NCBI GenBank assembly: GCA_023461275.1
Contig: JAEYMI010000042.1
Location: forward strand, 1 to 53,249
Source: Actinomycetes bacterium
GTDB lineage: Bacteria; Actinomycetota; Actinomycetes; Mycobacteriales; Mycobacteriaceae
Length of the DNA stretch: 53,249 nt
Direction of reading: 5' to 3'
Position numbers and translations under genes: made by a program. A model generated the notes under the pieces. That model saw nothing but the letters and a program-made list of their open reading frames with translations, ran no database searches and was not told the origin of the DNA. This document shows, in pieces, positions 34,102 to 41,707 of this stretch; position 1 is the stretch's first letter, and every line of letters starts with the position of its first letter.

Positions 34102-35441
34102 CGGTCCACCCCTCCCATCACCGGGTCGATACTGGCGACAGCGGTGATCACGTCGGCCACCATGCCGCCCTCGCACATCGCCGCCACCGCTTGCAGATTG
34201 GTGAACGACGGGTCCCGGAAGTGCACGCGGTAGGGCCGGGTGCCGCCGTCGCTGACCATGTGCACACCGAGTTCGCCACGCGGCGACTCGACGGCTACAT
34301 AGCACTGCCCGGCCGGGACCCGCATGCCCTCGGTGACCAGCTTGAAGTGGTGGATGAGCGATTCCATCGAAGTGCCCATGATCTCGGCGATGTGCTCCGG
34401 CGAGTTGCCCAACCCATCGGGTCCGACGGCGAGGTCGGCGGGCCAGGCGATCTTGCGGTCGGCAACCATCACCGGTCCGGGCTCGAGACGATCCAGACAC
34501 TGCCGCACGATCCGCAGCGACTGGCTCATCTCCTTGACGCGAATCAGGTAGCGGCCGTAAGAATCGCACTCGGTGTCGGTGATGACGTCGAAGTCGTAGG
34601 TCTCATAACCGCAGTAGGGCTGTGACTTTCGCAGGTCGTGTGGTAATCCGGTGGAGCGCAGGACCGGCCCGGTGATTCCCAACGCCATACATCCGGTGAG
34701 GTCCAGGAATCCGACGCCCTGAGTTCGTGCCTTCCAGATGTAGTTGTCGTTCAACAGATCCTCGAGCTCACGCAGCCGCGCGGGCAGCACGTCGAGCACC
34801 TCGGTAACCTTGTCGACCCCGTCGTCGGGGAGATCCTGGGCGATGCCACCGGGCCGGATGAACGCATGATTCATCCGAAGGCCGGTGATCGTCTCGAACA
34901 GGTCCAGGATCAGTTCGCGTTCCCGGAATCCGAGGAACATCGCGGTCACCGCACCGAGCTCCATGCCGCCGGTGGCCAGGGCCACCAGATGCGACGAGAT
35001 CCGGTTGAGTTCCATCAGCATCACGCGGATGACGGTCGCGCGTTCGGGGATCTCGTCGGTGATGCCGAGAAGTTTCTCCACGCCGAGGCAGTAGGCGGTC
35101 TCGTTGAAAAACGGTGAGAGATAGTCCATCCGGGTCACGAAAGTGACGCCCTGGGTCCAGTTGCGGAACTCGAGGTTCTTCTCGATCCCGGTGTGCAGGT
35201 AGCCGATTCCGCATCGTGCCTCGGTTACCGTCTCGCCCTCGATCTCGAGGATCAGACGGAGCACGCCGTGCGTCGAGGGGTGCTGCGGTCCCATGTTGAC
35301 CACGATCCGCTCGTCGCCGCGTTGCGCCGAAGCCCGCTCGCGGACGTCGGACACGATCTCATCCCAGTCCTGCCCGGACACCGTGTAGGTGTGTTCGGGA
35401 CGCTGATCGCCTGGCAGCTGCTGATCGTCGACGGTGGTCAT
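34098..35441 (-). CDS. nuoD: NADH-quinone oxidoreductase subunit D
   Basis: The 49-kDa-type subunit of 447 residues that forms the quinone site with NuoB. It shows NMGPQHPSTHGVLRLILEIEGE (the quinone-ligand His is in the HPSTHG region), RMDYLSPFFNETAYCLGVEKL, MNHAFIRPGGIAQDLPDDG and the C-terminal DPVMGGVDR. It is a separate gene here, not fused to nuoC. Confidence 0.97.
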   Translation of the reverse strand: MTTVDDQQLPGDQRPEHTYTVSGQDWDEIVSDVRERASAQRGDERIVVNMGPQHPSTHGVLRLILEIEGETVTEARCGIGYLHTGIEKNLEFRNWTQGVTFVTRMDYLSPFFNETAYCLGVEKLLGITDEIPERATVIRVMLMELNRISSHLVALATGGMELGAVTAMFLGFRERELILDLFETITGLRMNHAFIRPGGIAQDLPDDGVDKVTEVLDVLPARLRELEDLLNDNYIWKARTQGVGFLDLTGCMALGITGPVLRSTGLPHDLRKSQPYCGYETYDFDVITDTECDSYGRYLIRVKEMSQSLRIVRQCLDRLEPGPVMVADRKIAWPADLAVGPDGLGNSPEHIAEIMGTSMESLIHHFKLVTEGMRVPAGQCYVAVESPRGELGVHMVSDGGTRPYRVHFRDPSFTNLQAVAAMCEGGMVADVITAVASIDPVMGGVDR

Positions 35442-35457
35442 GAGTGGATACCGGTCA

Positions 35458-36177
35458 TCAGTGGTAGGCCCTCCGTTGATCCGGTGGTGCGACGCGGGTT
35501 CCCTTGTACTCCAACGGAACCCCGCCCAGCGGATAGTCCTTGCGTTGCGGGTGGCCCTGCCAGTCGTCGGGCATTTCGATGCGAGTCAGGCTGCGGTGGC
35601 CGTCGAAGACGATGCCGAAGAAGTCGTAGGTCTCGCGTTCGTGCCAGTCGTTGGTGGGATAGACGCTCGTGAGCGTCGGGATGTGCGGATCATCATCGGG
35701 GACCGACACTTCCAGACGGACCCGTCGGTTGTGGGTGATCGACGCGAGCGGATACACCGCATGCAGTTCGCGACCGGGATCATCGGGGTAGTGGACGCCG
35801 TTGACGCCGAGGCACAGCTCGAAACGCAACGACGGCCGGTTACGCAACGTCAACGCCACCGGGACGAGGTGATCACGCCGGACGTGGATCGTCATCTCGT
35901 CGCGGAAGATCACCACCTTCTCGACCGCATCGTCGTAGCCGGGAGGCGTTGTGCCACGGACAGTGTCGTTGGTTTCGGCGAGCCCCGCGGACAGCTCGTC
36001 GGCGATCTCGTCGAAGTAGCTGCCGTAGGGGCGCGAGCTGCTGCCCGGCAGGGTGAGGGCCTGCACCAAACCGCCGTAACCCGACGTGTCGCCGGTACCG
36101 GAGACCCCGAACAGCCCCTGCTGCCGGCCGATCACCTCGGCATCGGTGGTGTCGTCGCCGGTGTCGCGCCCCGTCAT
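35458..36177 (-). CDS. nuoC: NADH-quinone oxidoreductase subunit C
   Basis: The 30-kDa-type subunit of 239 residues. Key segments are PLASITHNRRVRLEVSVPDDDPHIPTLTSVYPTNDWHERETYDFFGIVFDGH and the terminal PLGGVPLEYKGT. An N-terminal extension of about 75 residues (Gly/Asp/Thr-rich) precedes the conserved core, as in other actinobacteria. A 13-bp gap separates it from nuoB. Confidence 0.95.
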   Translation of the reverse strand: MTGRDTGDDTTDAEVIGRQQGLFGVSGTGDTSGYGGLVQALTLPGSSSRPYGSYFDEIADELSAGLAETNDTVRGTTPPGYDDAVEKVVIFRDEMTIHVRRDHLVPVALTLRNRPSLRFELCLGVNGVHYPDDPGRELHAVYPLASITHNRRVRLEVSVPDDDPHIPTLTSVYPTNDWHERETYDFFGIVFDGHRSLTRIEMPDDWQGHPQRKDYPLGGVPLEYKGTRVAPPDQRRAYH

Positions 36178-36190
36178 CGCAGCACCCCCG

Positions 36191-36745
36191 TCATCGCAGC
36201 AACCCCGTCATGTCAATCGTCGGACGTGCTTGCAGCGCAGCCTGTTCGGCCGCCCAGATGGCCTGTTCCCGATTCGCGCCGAGCGGCATCTGCTGAATCT
36301 GTTCGTGCAGGGTCAGGATCGCGTGCAGCAGCATCTCCGGCCGTGGTGGACAGCCGGGCAGGTAAATATCCACCGGCACAATGTGATCGACACCCTGCAC
36401 GATCGCGTAGTTGTTGAACATCCCACCCGACGACGCGCAGACGCCCATGGCCAGGACCCATTTAGGTTCCACCATCTGGTCGTAGATCTGGCGCAGGACC
36501 GGTGCCATCTTCTGGCTGACGCGACCGGCGACGATCATCAGGTCGGCCTGTCGCGGTGACGCCCGGAACGCCTCCATCCCGAAACGCGCCAGATCGTAGC
36601 GGCCCGACGTGGTCGCCATCATCTCGATGGCGCAGCACGCCAGACCGAATGTGGCCGGCCACAGCGAGCCCTTGCGCATGAAGCCGGCGAGATTCTCGAC
36701 TGTGCTCAGCAGGAAGCCGCTCGGTAGTTTCTCCTCGATCCCCAT
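36191..36745 (-). CDS. nuoB: NADH-quinone oxidoreductase subunit B
   Basis: A subunit of 184 residues carrying terminal cluster N2. The tandem cysteines C37-C38 are in FGLACCAIEMMA, with the other ligands in MGVCASSGGMF and LPGCPPRPE. The arginine-rich loop SGRYDLARFGMEAFR lines the quinone site. nuoA lies 61 bp upstream, the largest gap inside the operon. Confidence 0.97.
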   Translation of the reverse strand: MGIEEKLPSGFLLSTVENLAGFMRKGSLWPATFGLACCAIEMMATTSGRYDLARFGMEAFRASPRQADLMIVAGRVSQKMAPVLRQIYDQMVEPKWVLAMGVCASSGGMFNNYAIVQGVDHIVPVDIYLPGCPPRPEMLLHAILTLHEQIQQMPLGANREQAIWAAEQAALQARPTIDMTGLLR

Positions 36746-36806
36746 GGCGTGAACCTTCCTGCGCTGGTTGCTCTTTGGTGTGGTGGCACGGTCTCGTGAC
36801 GGGCCG

Positions 36807-37235
36807 TCAGTCCCAGGTCAGACCTCCGCGGCGCCACTCGTAGGCGTAGGCCACTGAGACATTGACGATGAACAGGGCCATCGCCGCCAACCCGAACCAG
36901 CCGAGGACGTCGAAGGCGACGGCCCAGGGGTAGAGGAAGACGATCTCGATGTCGAAGATGATGAACAGCATGGCGGTGAGGTAGTACTTCACCGGGATGC
37001 GTTGGACGACACGGGCGGTGGGCTCAATCGATTCGGCCGTCATCGACTGATTGGCCACCGAACGGTCGCGTGCGAATCCCATTGTTCCCGGCACCGGTTC
37101 GATGCCGCACTCGTAGGCGTCGAGTTTGGCGCGGTTGTACCGTTTGGGGCCGACCAGCGACGCCATGCCCACCGAGAACACCGCGAAGGCAAGCGCGATG
37201 ACACCGAGCACCATGATCGGAACGTATGCGTTCAT
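36807..37235 (-). CDS. nuoA: NADH-quinone oxidoreductase subunit A
   Basis: The first gene of the operon, encoding a membrane subunit of 142 residues with three helices. The conserved loop KLDAYECGIEP carries the cysteine that senses the active/deactive state in other complexes. KYYLTAMLFIIFDIEIVFLYPWAV is the second helix, and it ends AYEWRRGGLTWD. The loop between helices 1 and 2 is long (FARDRSVANQSMTAESIEP). The ATG at 37235 is chosen; the frame is open to 37346 without coding features. Confidence 0.96.
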   Translation of the reverse strand: MNAYVPIMVLGVIALAFAVFSVGMASLVGPKRYNRAKLDAYECGIEPVPGTMGFARDRSVANQSMTAESIEPTARVVQRIPVKYYLTAMLFIIFDIEIVFLYPWAVAFDVLGWFGLAAMALFIVNVSVAYAYEWRRGGLTWD

Positions 37236-37305
37236 GATCGCTCGGCCTCCACGTTTGCTCGACGGCCGGTGGGCGAGAGCACCCCACCGGGGCTGATGTG
37301 AGCTA

Positions 37306-37331
37306 CGACACAACACTACAAGTCTGTGTCG
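37306..37331. promoter_or_regulatory. Inverted repeat in the nuoA / LtrA intergenic region
   Basis: CGACACA (37306-37312) and TGTGTCG (37325-37331) form a perfect 7-bp inverted repeat with a 12-nt spacer, about 70-95 bp upstream of nuoA. It could be an operator for the nuo operon or the divergent gene. No known regulator consensus fits well. Confidence 0.35.
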
Positions 37332-37440
37332 CGGTGTCGAGCGCAAACGCGCGAGTTCAGCGATTCTCTATTCGGCTTTACGATCCTCCATGAGCGTGAG
37401 CCGAAATCCGCCCACACCACTGACCGATAGGGGAGACGAC

Positions 37441-38631
37441 GTGGCCCGGTTCTACCTTTCGACGATGCGACCGCGCGATCCCGAGGAACCGCATCGGGCC
37501 GCGAGTTCCCTCGAGCTGTTCTTCGACCTCGTGTTCGTGGTCGCGGTCAGCATCGCCGCGGTGAATCTGCACCACGACCTCAGCGAGGGTCATTTCGCGC
37601 ACGGCATCAAGGCGTTCGCGCTGGTGTTCTTCGCCATCTGGTGGGCCTGGATGAACTTCACCTGGTTCGCCACCTCATTCGACACCGACGACTGGCTCTA
37701 CCGGGTGCTGACGCTGGTGCAGATGGCCGGTGTGCTCGTCCTGGCCGCCGGCATCGAACCGGCATTCGTCGACGAGAACTTCGTGATCGTGATCATCGGC
37801 TACGTCATCATGCGCGCGGCGCTCGTCGCGCAATGGCTTCGGGCTTCGCGGGCCGACGAATCACTACGGGCAACGACCCGGATGTATGCGCTGGGCGTGA
37901 CGATCGTGCAGATCCTCTGGCTGCTCTGGCTCCTGCTCGACGGTCCGGCGAAGACGATCGGCCTGTTCCTGCTGGTTCTCGCCGAGCTCTCGGTGCCACT
38001 GATCGCCGAGCGTCGAGGCAACACACCCTGGCATCCGCATCACATCACCGAGCGCTATGGACTGTTCACCCTGATCTTGCTCGGCGAAAGCCTGCTCGCT
38101 TCGGCCAACGCCGTCATCGAGGCGCTGCACGAGGATCATGAGCTTGCGTCGTTGATCTCGGTGGCGGTGCTCGCCTTCATAGTCACCGCGGCGTTGTGGT
38201 GGATCTACTTCTGGCCGCCGCATCACGACGCGATCGGCACCCTGGGGCAGTCGATCCGCTACGGCTACGGGCACTACTTCATCTTCGCCGCGGCCGGCGC
38301 GTTCTCCGCGGGTATTGAGGTCGAGATCGATCAGATCACCGGTAAGAGTCACATCAGCGAGGTGCAGGCATCGTTCACCTACACCGTGCCGATCGCGCTG
38401 TTTGTCCTCGGCGTGTGGCTGATTGCGGTGCGCGCCAACGCAGATCGGGTGGTCAACACCGTGGTGCCGCTCTGCGCGGTGCTCGTGCTGTTCGACCCGA
38501 TCATCCCGGTTCCGGTCACTTTGACGGCCGTGTTGATGGTGATCATGGTGGCGGTGCTGGTGGTGCGACCACCTGTGTCGCAAAGCTCGGGCCCGGTGAG
38601 TACGAGCCCGACGAGCTCAGCCGACCACTGA
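37441..38631 (+). CDS. Low-temperature-requirement A (LtrA) family membrane protein
   Basis: A polytopic membrane protein of 396 residues from the GTG at 37441. Conserved LtrA features are RAASSLELFFDLVFVVAVSIAA near the start and WWAWMNFTWFATSFDTDDWLYR, then around ten more helices (for example WWIYFWPP and RYGYGHYFIFAAAGAFSAGIEVE). The name comes from Listeria mutants that grow poorly in the cold; its biochemical role is unknown. GATAGGGGAG lies at ribosome-site distance before the GTG, so that start is preferred over the ATG at 37390. Its last 15 bp overlap the convergent receiver-domain gene. Confidence 0.82.
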   Translation: MARFYLSTMRPRDPEEPHRAASSLELFFDLVFVVAVSIAAVNLHHDLSEGHFAHGIKAFALVFFAIWWAWMNFTWFATSFDTDDWLYRVLTLVQMAGVLVLAAGIEPAFVDENFVIVIIGYVIMRAALVAQWLRASRADESLRATTRMYALGVTIVQILWLLWLLLDGPAKTIGLFLLVLAELSVPLIAERRGNTPWHPHHITERYGLFTLILLGESLLASANAVIEALHEDHELASLISVAVLAFIVTAALWWIYFWPPHHDAIGTLGQSIRYGYGHYFIFAAAGAFSAGIEVEIDQITGKSHISEVQASFTYTVPIALFVLGVWLIAVRANADRVVNTVVPLCAVLVLFDPIIPVPVTLTAVLMVIMVAVLVVRPPVSQSSGPVSTSPTSSADH

Positions 38632-39060
38632 CCGCAGCATCTCCACAAAGGTCGCCGGCAGCGTGATCGGGTCGACGGGCAGCGTGGCCGTCGCCTCGGC
38701 GCGCGACCAGTCGGCCAGCCACCGGTCGTCGGCCCTGCCCAACAGCACGAGGATCGGCGGGCACGGATCGTATTCATCGCGCATCTGTTTGGCGACGCCC
38801 AGACCGCCCTGCGGACTGGCCTCCCCGTCGAGGATCGCGACGTCGACGGACCCGGCGTCGAGTTGGGCGAAGACCATCGGGCCGGTCGCGACCTCGAGAT
38901 AGCTCAGCTCCGGCAGGTCGGGATCGGGGCGGGTACCCAGCGCACCGATGACGTCGGCGCGGGTGACGGGGTTGTTCGAGTAGAGCAGGACCCGCAGCGC
39001 TCGAGCGGTCCCGGTCACGTTTGAGTCAGCGTCGGGGTGTGATTCTGCGCTGTCGGGCAC
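38617..39060 (-). CDS. Atypical response-regulator receiver domain protein
   Basis: A stand-alone receiver-like domain of 147 residues. The first strand is ALRVLLYSNNPVTRADVI, where the acidic pair of true receivers is replaced by N29-N30. The putative phosphoacceptor D78 is kept in VDVAILDGEA. The conserved switch lysine before Pro is missing (TLPVDPITL). No output domain is present. Mycobacterium tuberculosis has a similar orphan regulator (Rv3143) beside its nuo operon, so it may act on complex I or its expression by protein contact rather than phosphorylation. The GTG at 39060 follows a TAGCAT box. Confidence 0.7.
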   Translation of the reverse strand: MPDSAESHPDADSNVTGTARALRVLLYSNNPVTRADVIGALGTRPDPDLPELSYLEVATGPMVFAQLDAGSVDVAILDGEASPQGGLGVAKQMRDEYDPCPPILVLLGRADDRWLADWSRAEATATLPVDPITLPATFVEMLRSVVG

Positions 39061-39067
39061 AGCGGCG

Positions 39068-39073
39068 ATGCTA
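39068..39073 (-). promoter_or_regulatory. Leaderless-type -10 box of the receiver-domain gene
   Basis: TAGCAT on the minus strand, 7 nt before the GTG at 39060. Confidence 0.35.
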
Positions 39074-39090
39074 CGCGCGCGGGGTGATGC

Positions 39091-40167
39091 TCAGTGCTCG
39101 GTCGAATAACCGACACGCCGTCGATGAGTCGCCAGTGCCAGGTTGACCAGTTCGTCGATGAGGTCGGCGTAGGCGATGCCGGTGGCCTCCCACATTTTGG
39201 GATACATCGAGCCGGGGGTGAAACCGGGAATCGTGTTGACCTCGTTGAGCAGCCAGCCGCGACCGTCCTCCTCGTAGAAGAAGTCGACGCGGGCCATGCC
39301 CTCGCAGCGCAGCACGGTGAACGCTCGCGTCGCCCACTCTCGGATCTCGGTGGTGGCCTCCGGTGACAGGTCGGCCGGGATGAGCAGCCGCGCCGCGCCG
39401 GTGACGTACTTGTCCTCGTAGTCGTAGAACTCGCTGCCGGGCAGGATCTCACCGGGCAGCGACGTTTCCGGGTTCTCGTTGCCGAGCACCGCGACCTCGA
39501 TCTCCCGGCCGGTCACGGCCTCCTCGATGACCACGATGTTGTCGTAGCGCAGCGCCAGGTTCACCGCCGCGTCGAGTTCGGCGGCGTCGTGCGCCTTGCT
39601 GATACCGACCGACGATCCGAGGTTGCCCGGCTTGACGAAGACCGGCAGCCCGAGTTCTTCGATGGCTCGGCTCACCACGGTCTTGGCATCGTCGATGCCG
39701 TCGCGGTATTCGATCCACCGGCACTGCGGGATGCCGTCGGAGGCAGCGACCCGCTTGGCCATCGCCTTGTCCATGCACACCGCCGACCCGAGCACACCCG
39801 CGCCGACGTAGGGGACCTTGAACAGCTCGAGCAGCCCCTGGATGGTGCCGTCCTCGCCGTGCGGTCCGTGCAGCAGCGGCAACACGACGGTGACCGGTCC
39901 GTCGTCGGATCGGCGGACCACGTCGAGCGGTTCCACGACGGTGCCCGCGGGTTCCAGCGATTCCGGCAGTGGCGATCCCTCGGCCAGCGCTGCGATCGCC
40001 TTGTCGTTGCGCAGCCAGGTGCCGTCCTTGGCGATACCCACCGGGACCAGCTCGTACTTCGTACGGTCGGCTGCGGCGAGGACGTGCGCTGCGGTCACAC
40101 ACGAGACGTCATGCTCGGCGGATACGCCTCCGAAGAGGACAACCAGTCGGAGCAGAGGAGTGGTCAT
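39091..40167 (-). CDS. ddl: D-alanine--D-alanine ligase
   Basis: An ATP-grasp ligase of 358 residues that joins two D-alanines for the peptidoglycan stem. It shows LFGGVSAEHDVS (the Glu that binds the first D-Ala), LHGPHGEDGTIQGLLE, PVFVKPGNLGSSVGISKA, and GSEFYDYEDKYV, whose tyrosine marks a D-Ala:D-Ala rather than D-Ala:D-lactate enzyme. NEVNTIPGFTPGSMYP binds metal and the second substrate. The ATG at 40167 follows a TATCGT box. It is divergent from murF, which uses its product. Confidence 0.93.
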   Translation of the reverse strand: MTTPLLRLVVLFGGVSAEHDVSCVTAAHVLAAADRTKYELVPVGIAKDGTWLRNDKAIAALAEGSPLPESLEPAGTVVEPLDVVRRSDDGPVTVVLPLLHGPHGEDGTIQGLLELFKVPYVGAGVLGSAVCMDKAMAKRVAASDGIPQCRWIEYRDGIDDAKTVVSRAIEELGLPVFVKPGNLGSSVGISKAHDAAELDAAVNLALRYDNIVVIEEAVTGREIEVAVLGNENPETSLPGEILPGSEFYDYEDKYVTGAARLLIPADLSPEATTEIREWATRAFTVLRCEGMARVDFFYEEDGRGWLLNEVNTIPGFTPGSMYPKMWEATGIAYADLIDELVNLALATHRRRVGYSTEH

Positions 40168-40174
40168 GGGTGCA

Positions 40175-40180
40175 ACGATA
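40175..40180 (-). promoter_or_regulatory. Leaderless-type -10 box of ddl
   Basis: TATCGT on the minus strand, 7 nt before the ATG at 40167. It lies about 56 bp from the opposing murF -10 box. Confidence 0.4.
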
Positions 40181-40235
40181 CGGGCACGACGGCGCTTACA
40201 CCCGACCGCGTCACCCCGGCCTGACGGTGTCCTTG

Positions 40236-40241
40236 TAGCGT
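40236..40241 (+). promoter_or_regulatory. Leaderless-type -10 box of murF
   Basis: TAGCGT, 6 nt before the GTG at 40248. Confidence 0.4.
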
Positions 40242-40247
40242 TCAAGT

Positions 40248-41564
40248 GTGCATTTCACCGCTAGCGAGATCGCCGCTGCCGTGGGGGGAGAGGTGCTCGG
40301 CGACGACGTCACCGTCGACGGCGCCACGATCGACTCCAGGTCGGTGGCCGACGGCCAATTGTTCGTGCCGATCGTCGCCGCGCGCGATGGACATGACTTC
40401 ATCACCTCGGCCGTCGAAGGCGGTGCCCCGGCGTACCTGACCTCGCGGTCCGACGACCCGGTCGCGGGCGCCACCGCCATCCGAGTCCCCGACACGTTCA
40501 CCGCCCTGGCCGACCTCGGGCGTGCGGCCCGGGCTCGCCTGCCGCAGCGGGTTGTCGGGGTCACCGGTTCGGTCGGAAAGACGTCGACGAAGGACCTGCT
40601 CGCCGGCGTGCTGGCGACGACGTACCGAACCGCGGCCAGCGAGAAATCGTTCAACAACGAACTCGGACTGCCGTTGACGCTGCTCGGTGCTGCCGACGAC
40701 ACCGAGGCGGCCGTCGTGGAAATGGGTGCCCGCGGCATCGGGCACATCGCCCTGCTGTGCAGCATCGCCCACCCCACCGTCGGCATCATCACCCGCGTCG
40801 AAGGCGTGCACCTGGAGTTGTTCGGCAACATCGAGGCTGTCGCGAGCGCGAAAGGCGAACTGGTCGAATCACTTCCGGTCGACGGCGCGGCGGTGCTCAA
40901 CCTCGATCACAAGCATGTTGCCGCGATGGCCGAGCGTACCGACGCGCAGACGCTGATGTACGGGCTGACCACGGCCGCTGACGTGTACGCCTCAGGGATC
41001 AGCGTCGACGACGAGTTGCGGGCCTCGTTTCGGCTGCACACCCCTTGGGGTGCAGCCGATGTGGCCTTGCAGGCCCGTGGTGAGCACCAGGTTCCCAACG
41101 CCTTGGCCGCCGCAGCTGCGGCCGGCTGGCTCGGCGTCGATGTGGAGAGCATCGCGGCCGGACTGCGCGGTGCGTCGTTGTCGGGTCTGCGAATGGAGTT
41201 GAGCACCAGCCCTTCCGGGGTCACCGTGCTCAACGACGCCTACAACGCCAACCCGACGTCGATGTCGGCGGCATTGACGTCGCTCGCCGCGCTGGAAGCC
41301 GGTCGTCGGATCGCGGTGCTGGGCACCATGGCCGAACTCGGCGAAGACTCCGCTGCTCAGCATGCCGCGATCGCCGCGCAGGCCCGGGAACTGGGCATCG
41401 ACGTGATCGCGGTCGCCGAGCCGAGCTACGGACCCGACGTCGCGCACGTCGACAACGTCGAAGGTGCCGTGGCCCGCCTCGCCGACCTGGATGCCGGAAC
41501 TGCGGTGCTGGTCAAGGGAAGTCGCGTCGCGCAGCTCGAGCGGGTCGCCGACGCGCTGCGGTGA
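40248..41564 (+). CDS. murF: UDP-MurNAc-tripeptide--D-alanyl-D-alanine ligase
   Basis: A Mur ligase of 438 residues that attaches D-Ala-D-Ala to UDP-MurNAc-tripeptide. The N-terminal domain carries TIDSRSVADGQLFVPIVAARDGHDF. The ATP loop is GVTGSVGKTSTKD, with SFNNELGLPLTLL, VVEMGARGIGHI and NDAYNANPTSM from the central and C-terminal domains. It lies outside the division/cell-wall (dcw) cluster, beside ddl, so it could be the only murF or a second copy. The stop codon falls inside the first, degenerate unit of a 21-bp tandem repeat. Confidence 0.9.
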   Translation: MHFTASEIAAAVGGEVLGDDVTVDGATIDSRSVADGQLFVPIVAARDGHDFITSAVEGGAPAYLTSRSDDPVAGATAIRVPDTFTALADLGRAARARLPQRVVGVTGSVGKTSTKDLLAGVLATTYRTAASEKSFNNELGLPLTLLGAADDTEAAVVEMGARGIGHIALLCSIAHPTVGIITRVEGVHLELFGNIEAVASAKGELVESLPVDGAAVLNLDHKHVAAMAERTDAQTLMYGLTTAADVYASGISVDDELRASFRLHTPWGAADVALQARGEHQVPNALAAAAAAGWLGVDVESIAAGLRGASLSGLRMELSTSPSGVTVLNDAYNANPTSMSAALTSLAALEAGRRIAVLGTMAELGEDSAAQHAAIAAQARELGIDVIAVAEPSYGPDVAHVDNVEGAVARLADLDAGTAVLVKGSRVAQLERVADALR

Positions 41565-41706
41565 CGGCGCACTCCTTCGCGTCGACGGCGCCCTCGCCAA
41601 CGTTGACGGCGCCCACGCCAACGTTGACGGCGCCCGCCTTCACGTCGACAGCGCCCTCCTTCGCGTCGACGGCGCCCTCGCCAACGTTGACGGCGCCCTC
41701 CAAACC
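41560..41706. repeat. 21-bp tandem repeat array (seven units) between murF and a MerR gene
   Basis: Units start at 41560, 41581, 41602, 41623, 41644, 41665 and 41686, all exactly 21 bp. The core is GTYGACRGCGCC; tails alternate between a GCCAAC type and a CTTCRC type. The first unit contains the murF stop codon and the last ends 1 bp before the stop of the convergent MerR gene, so the array fills the whole gap. It is related to the array at 9677. Confidence 0.9.
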
Positions 41707-41707
41707 C

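Noticed and set aside
36807..37346. Longer NuoA start at 37346
   Set aside because: The extra residues are basic and unlike NuoA, and the ATG at 37235 gives the normal length and N-terminal helix.
39091..40167. VanA-type D-Ala:D-lactate ligase
   Set aside because: The active-site loop keeps the tyrosine of D-Ala:D-Ala enzymes (EFYDYEDKY), and no vanH or vanX gene is adjacent.
41560..41706. CRISPR-like array
   Set aside because: Units are contiguous 21-bp tandem copies with no unique spacers, and no cas gene is near. It is a minisatellite.
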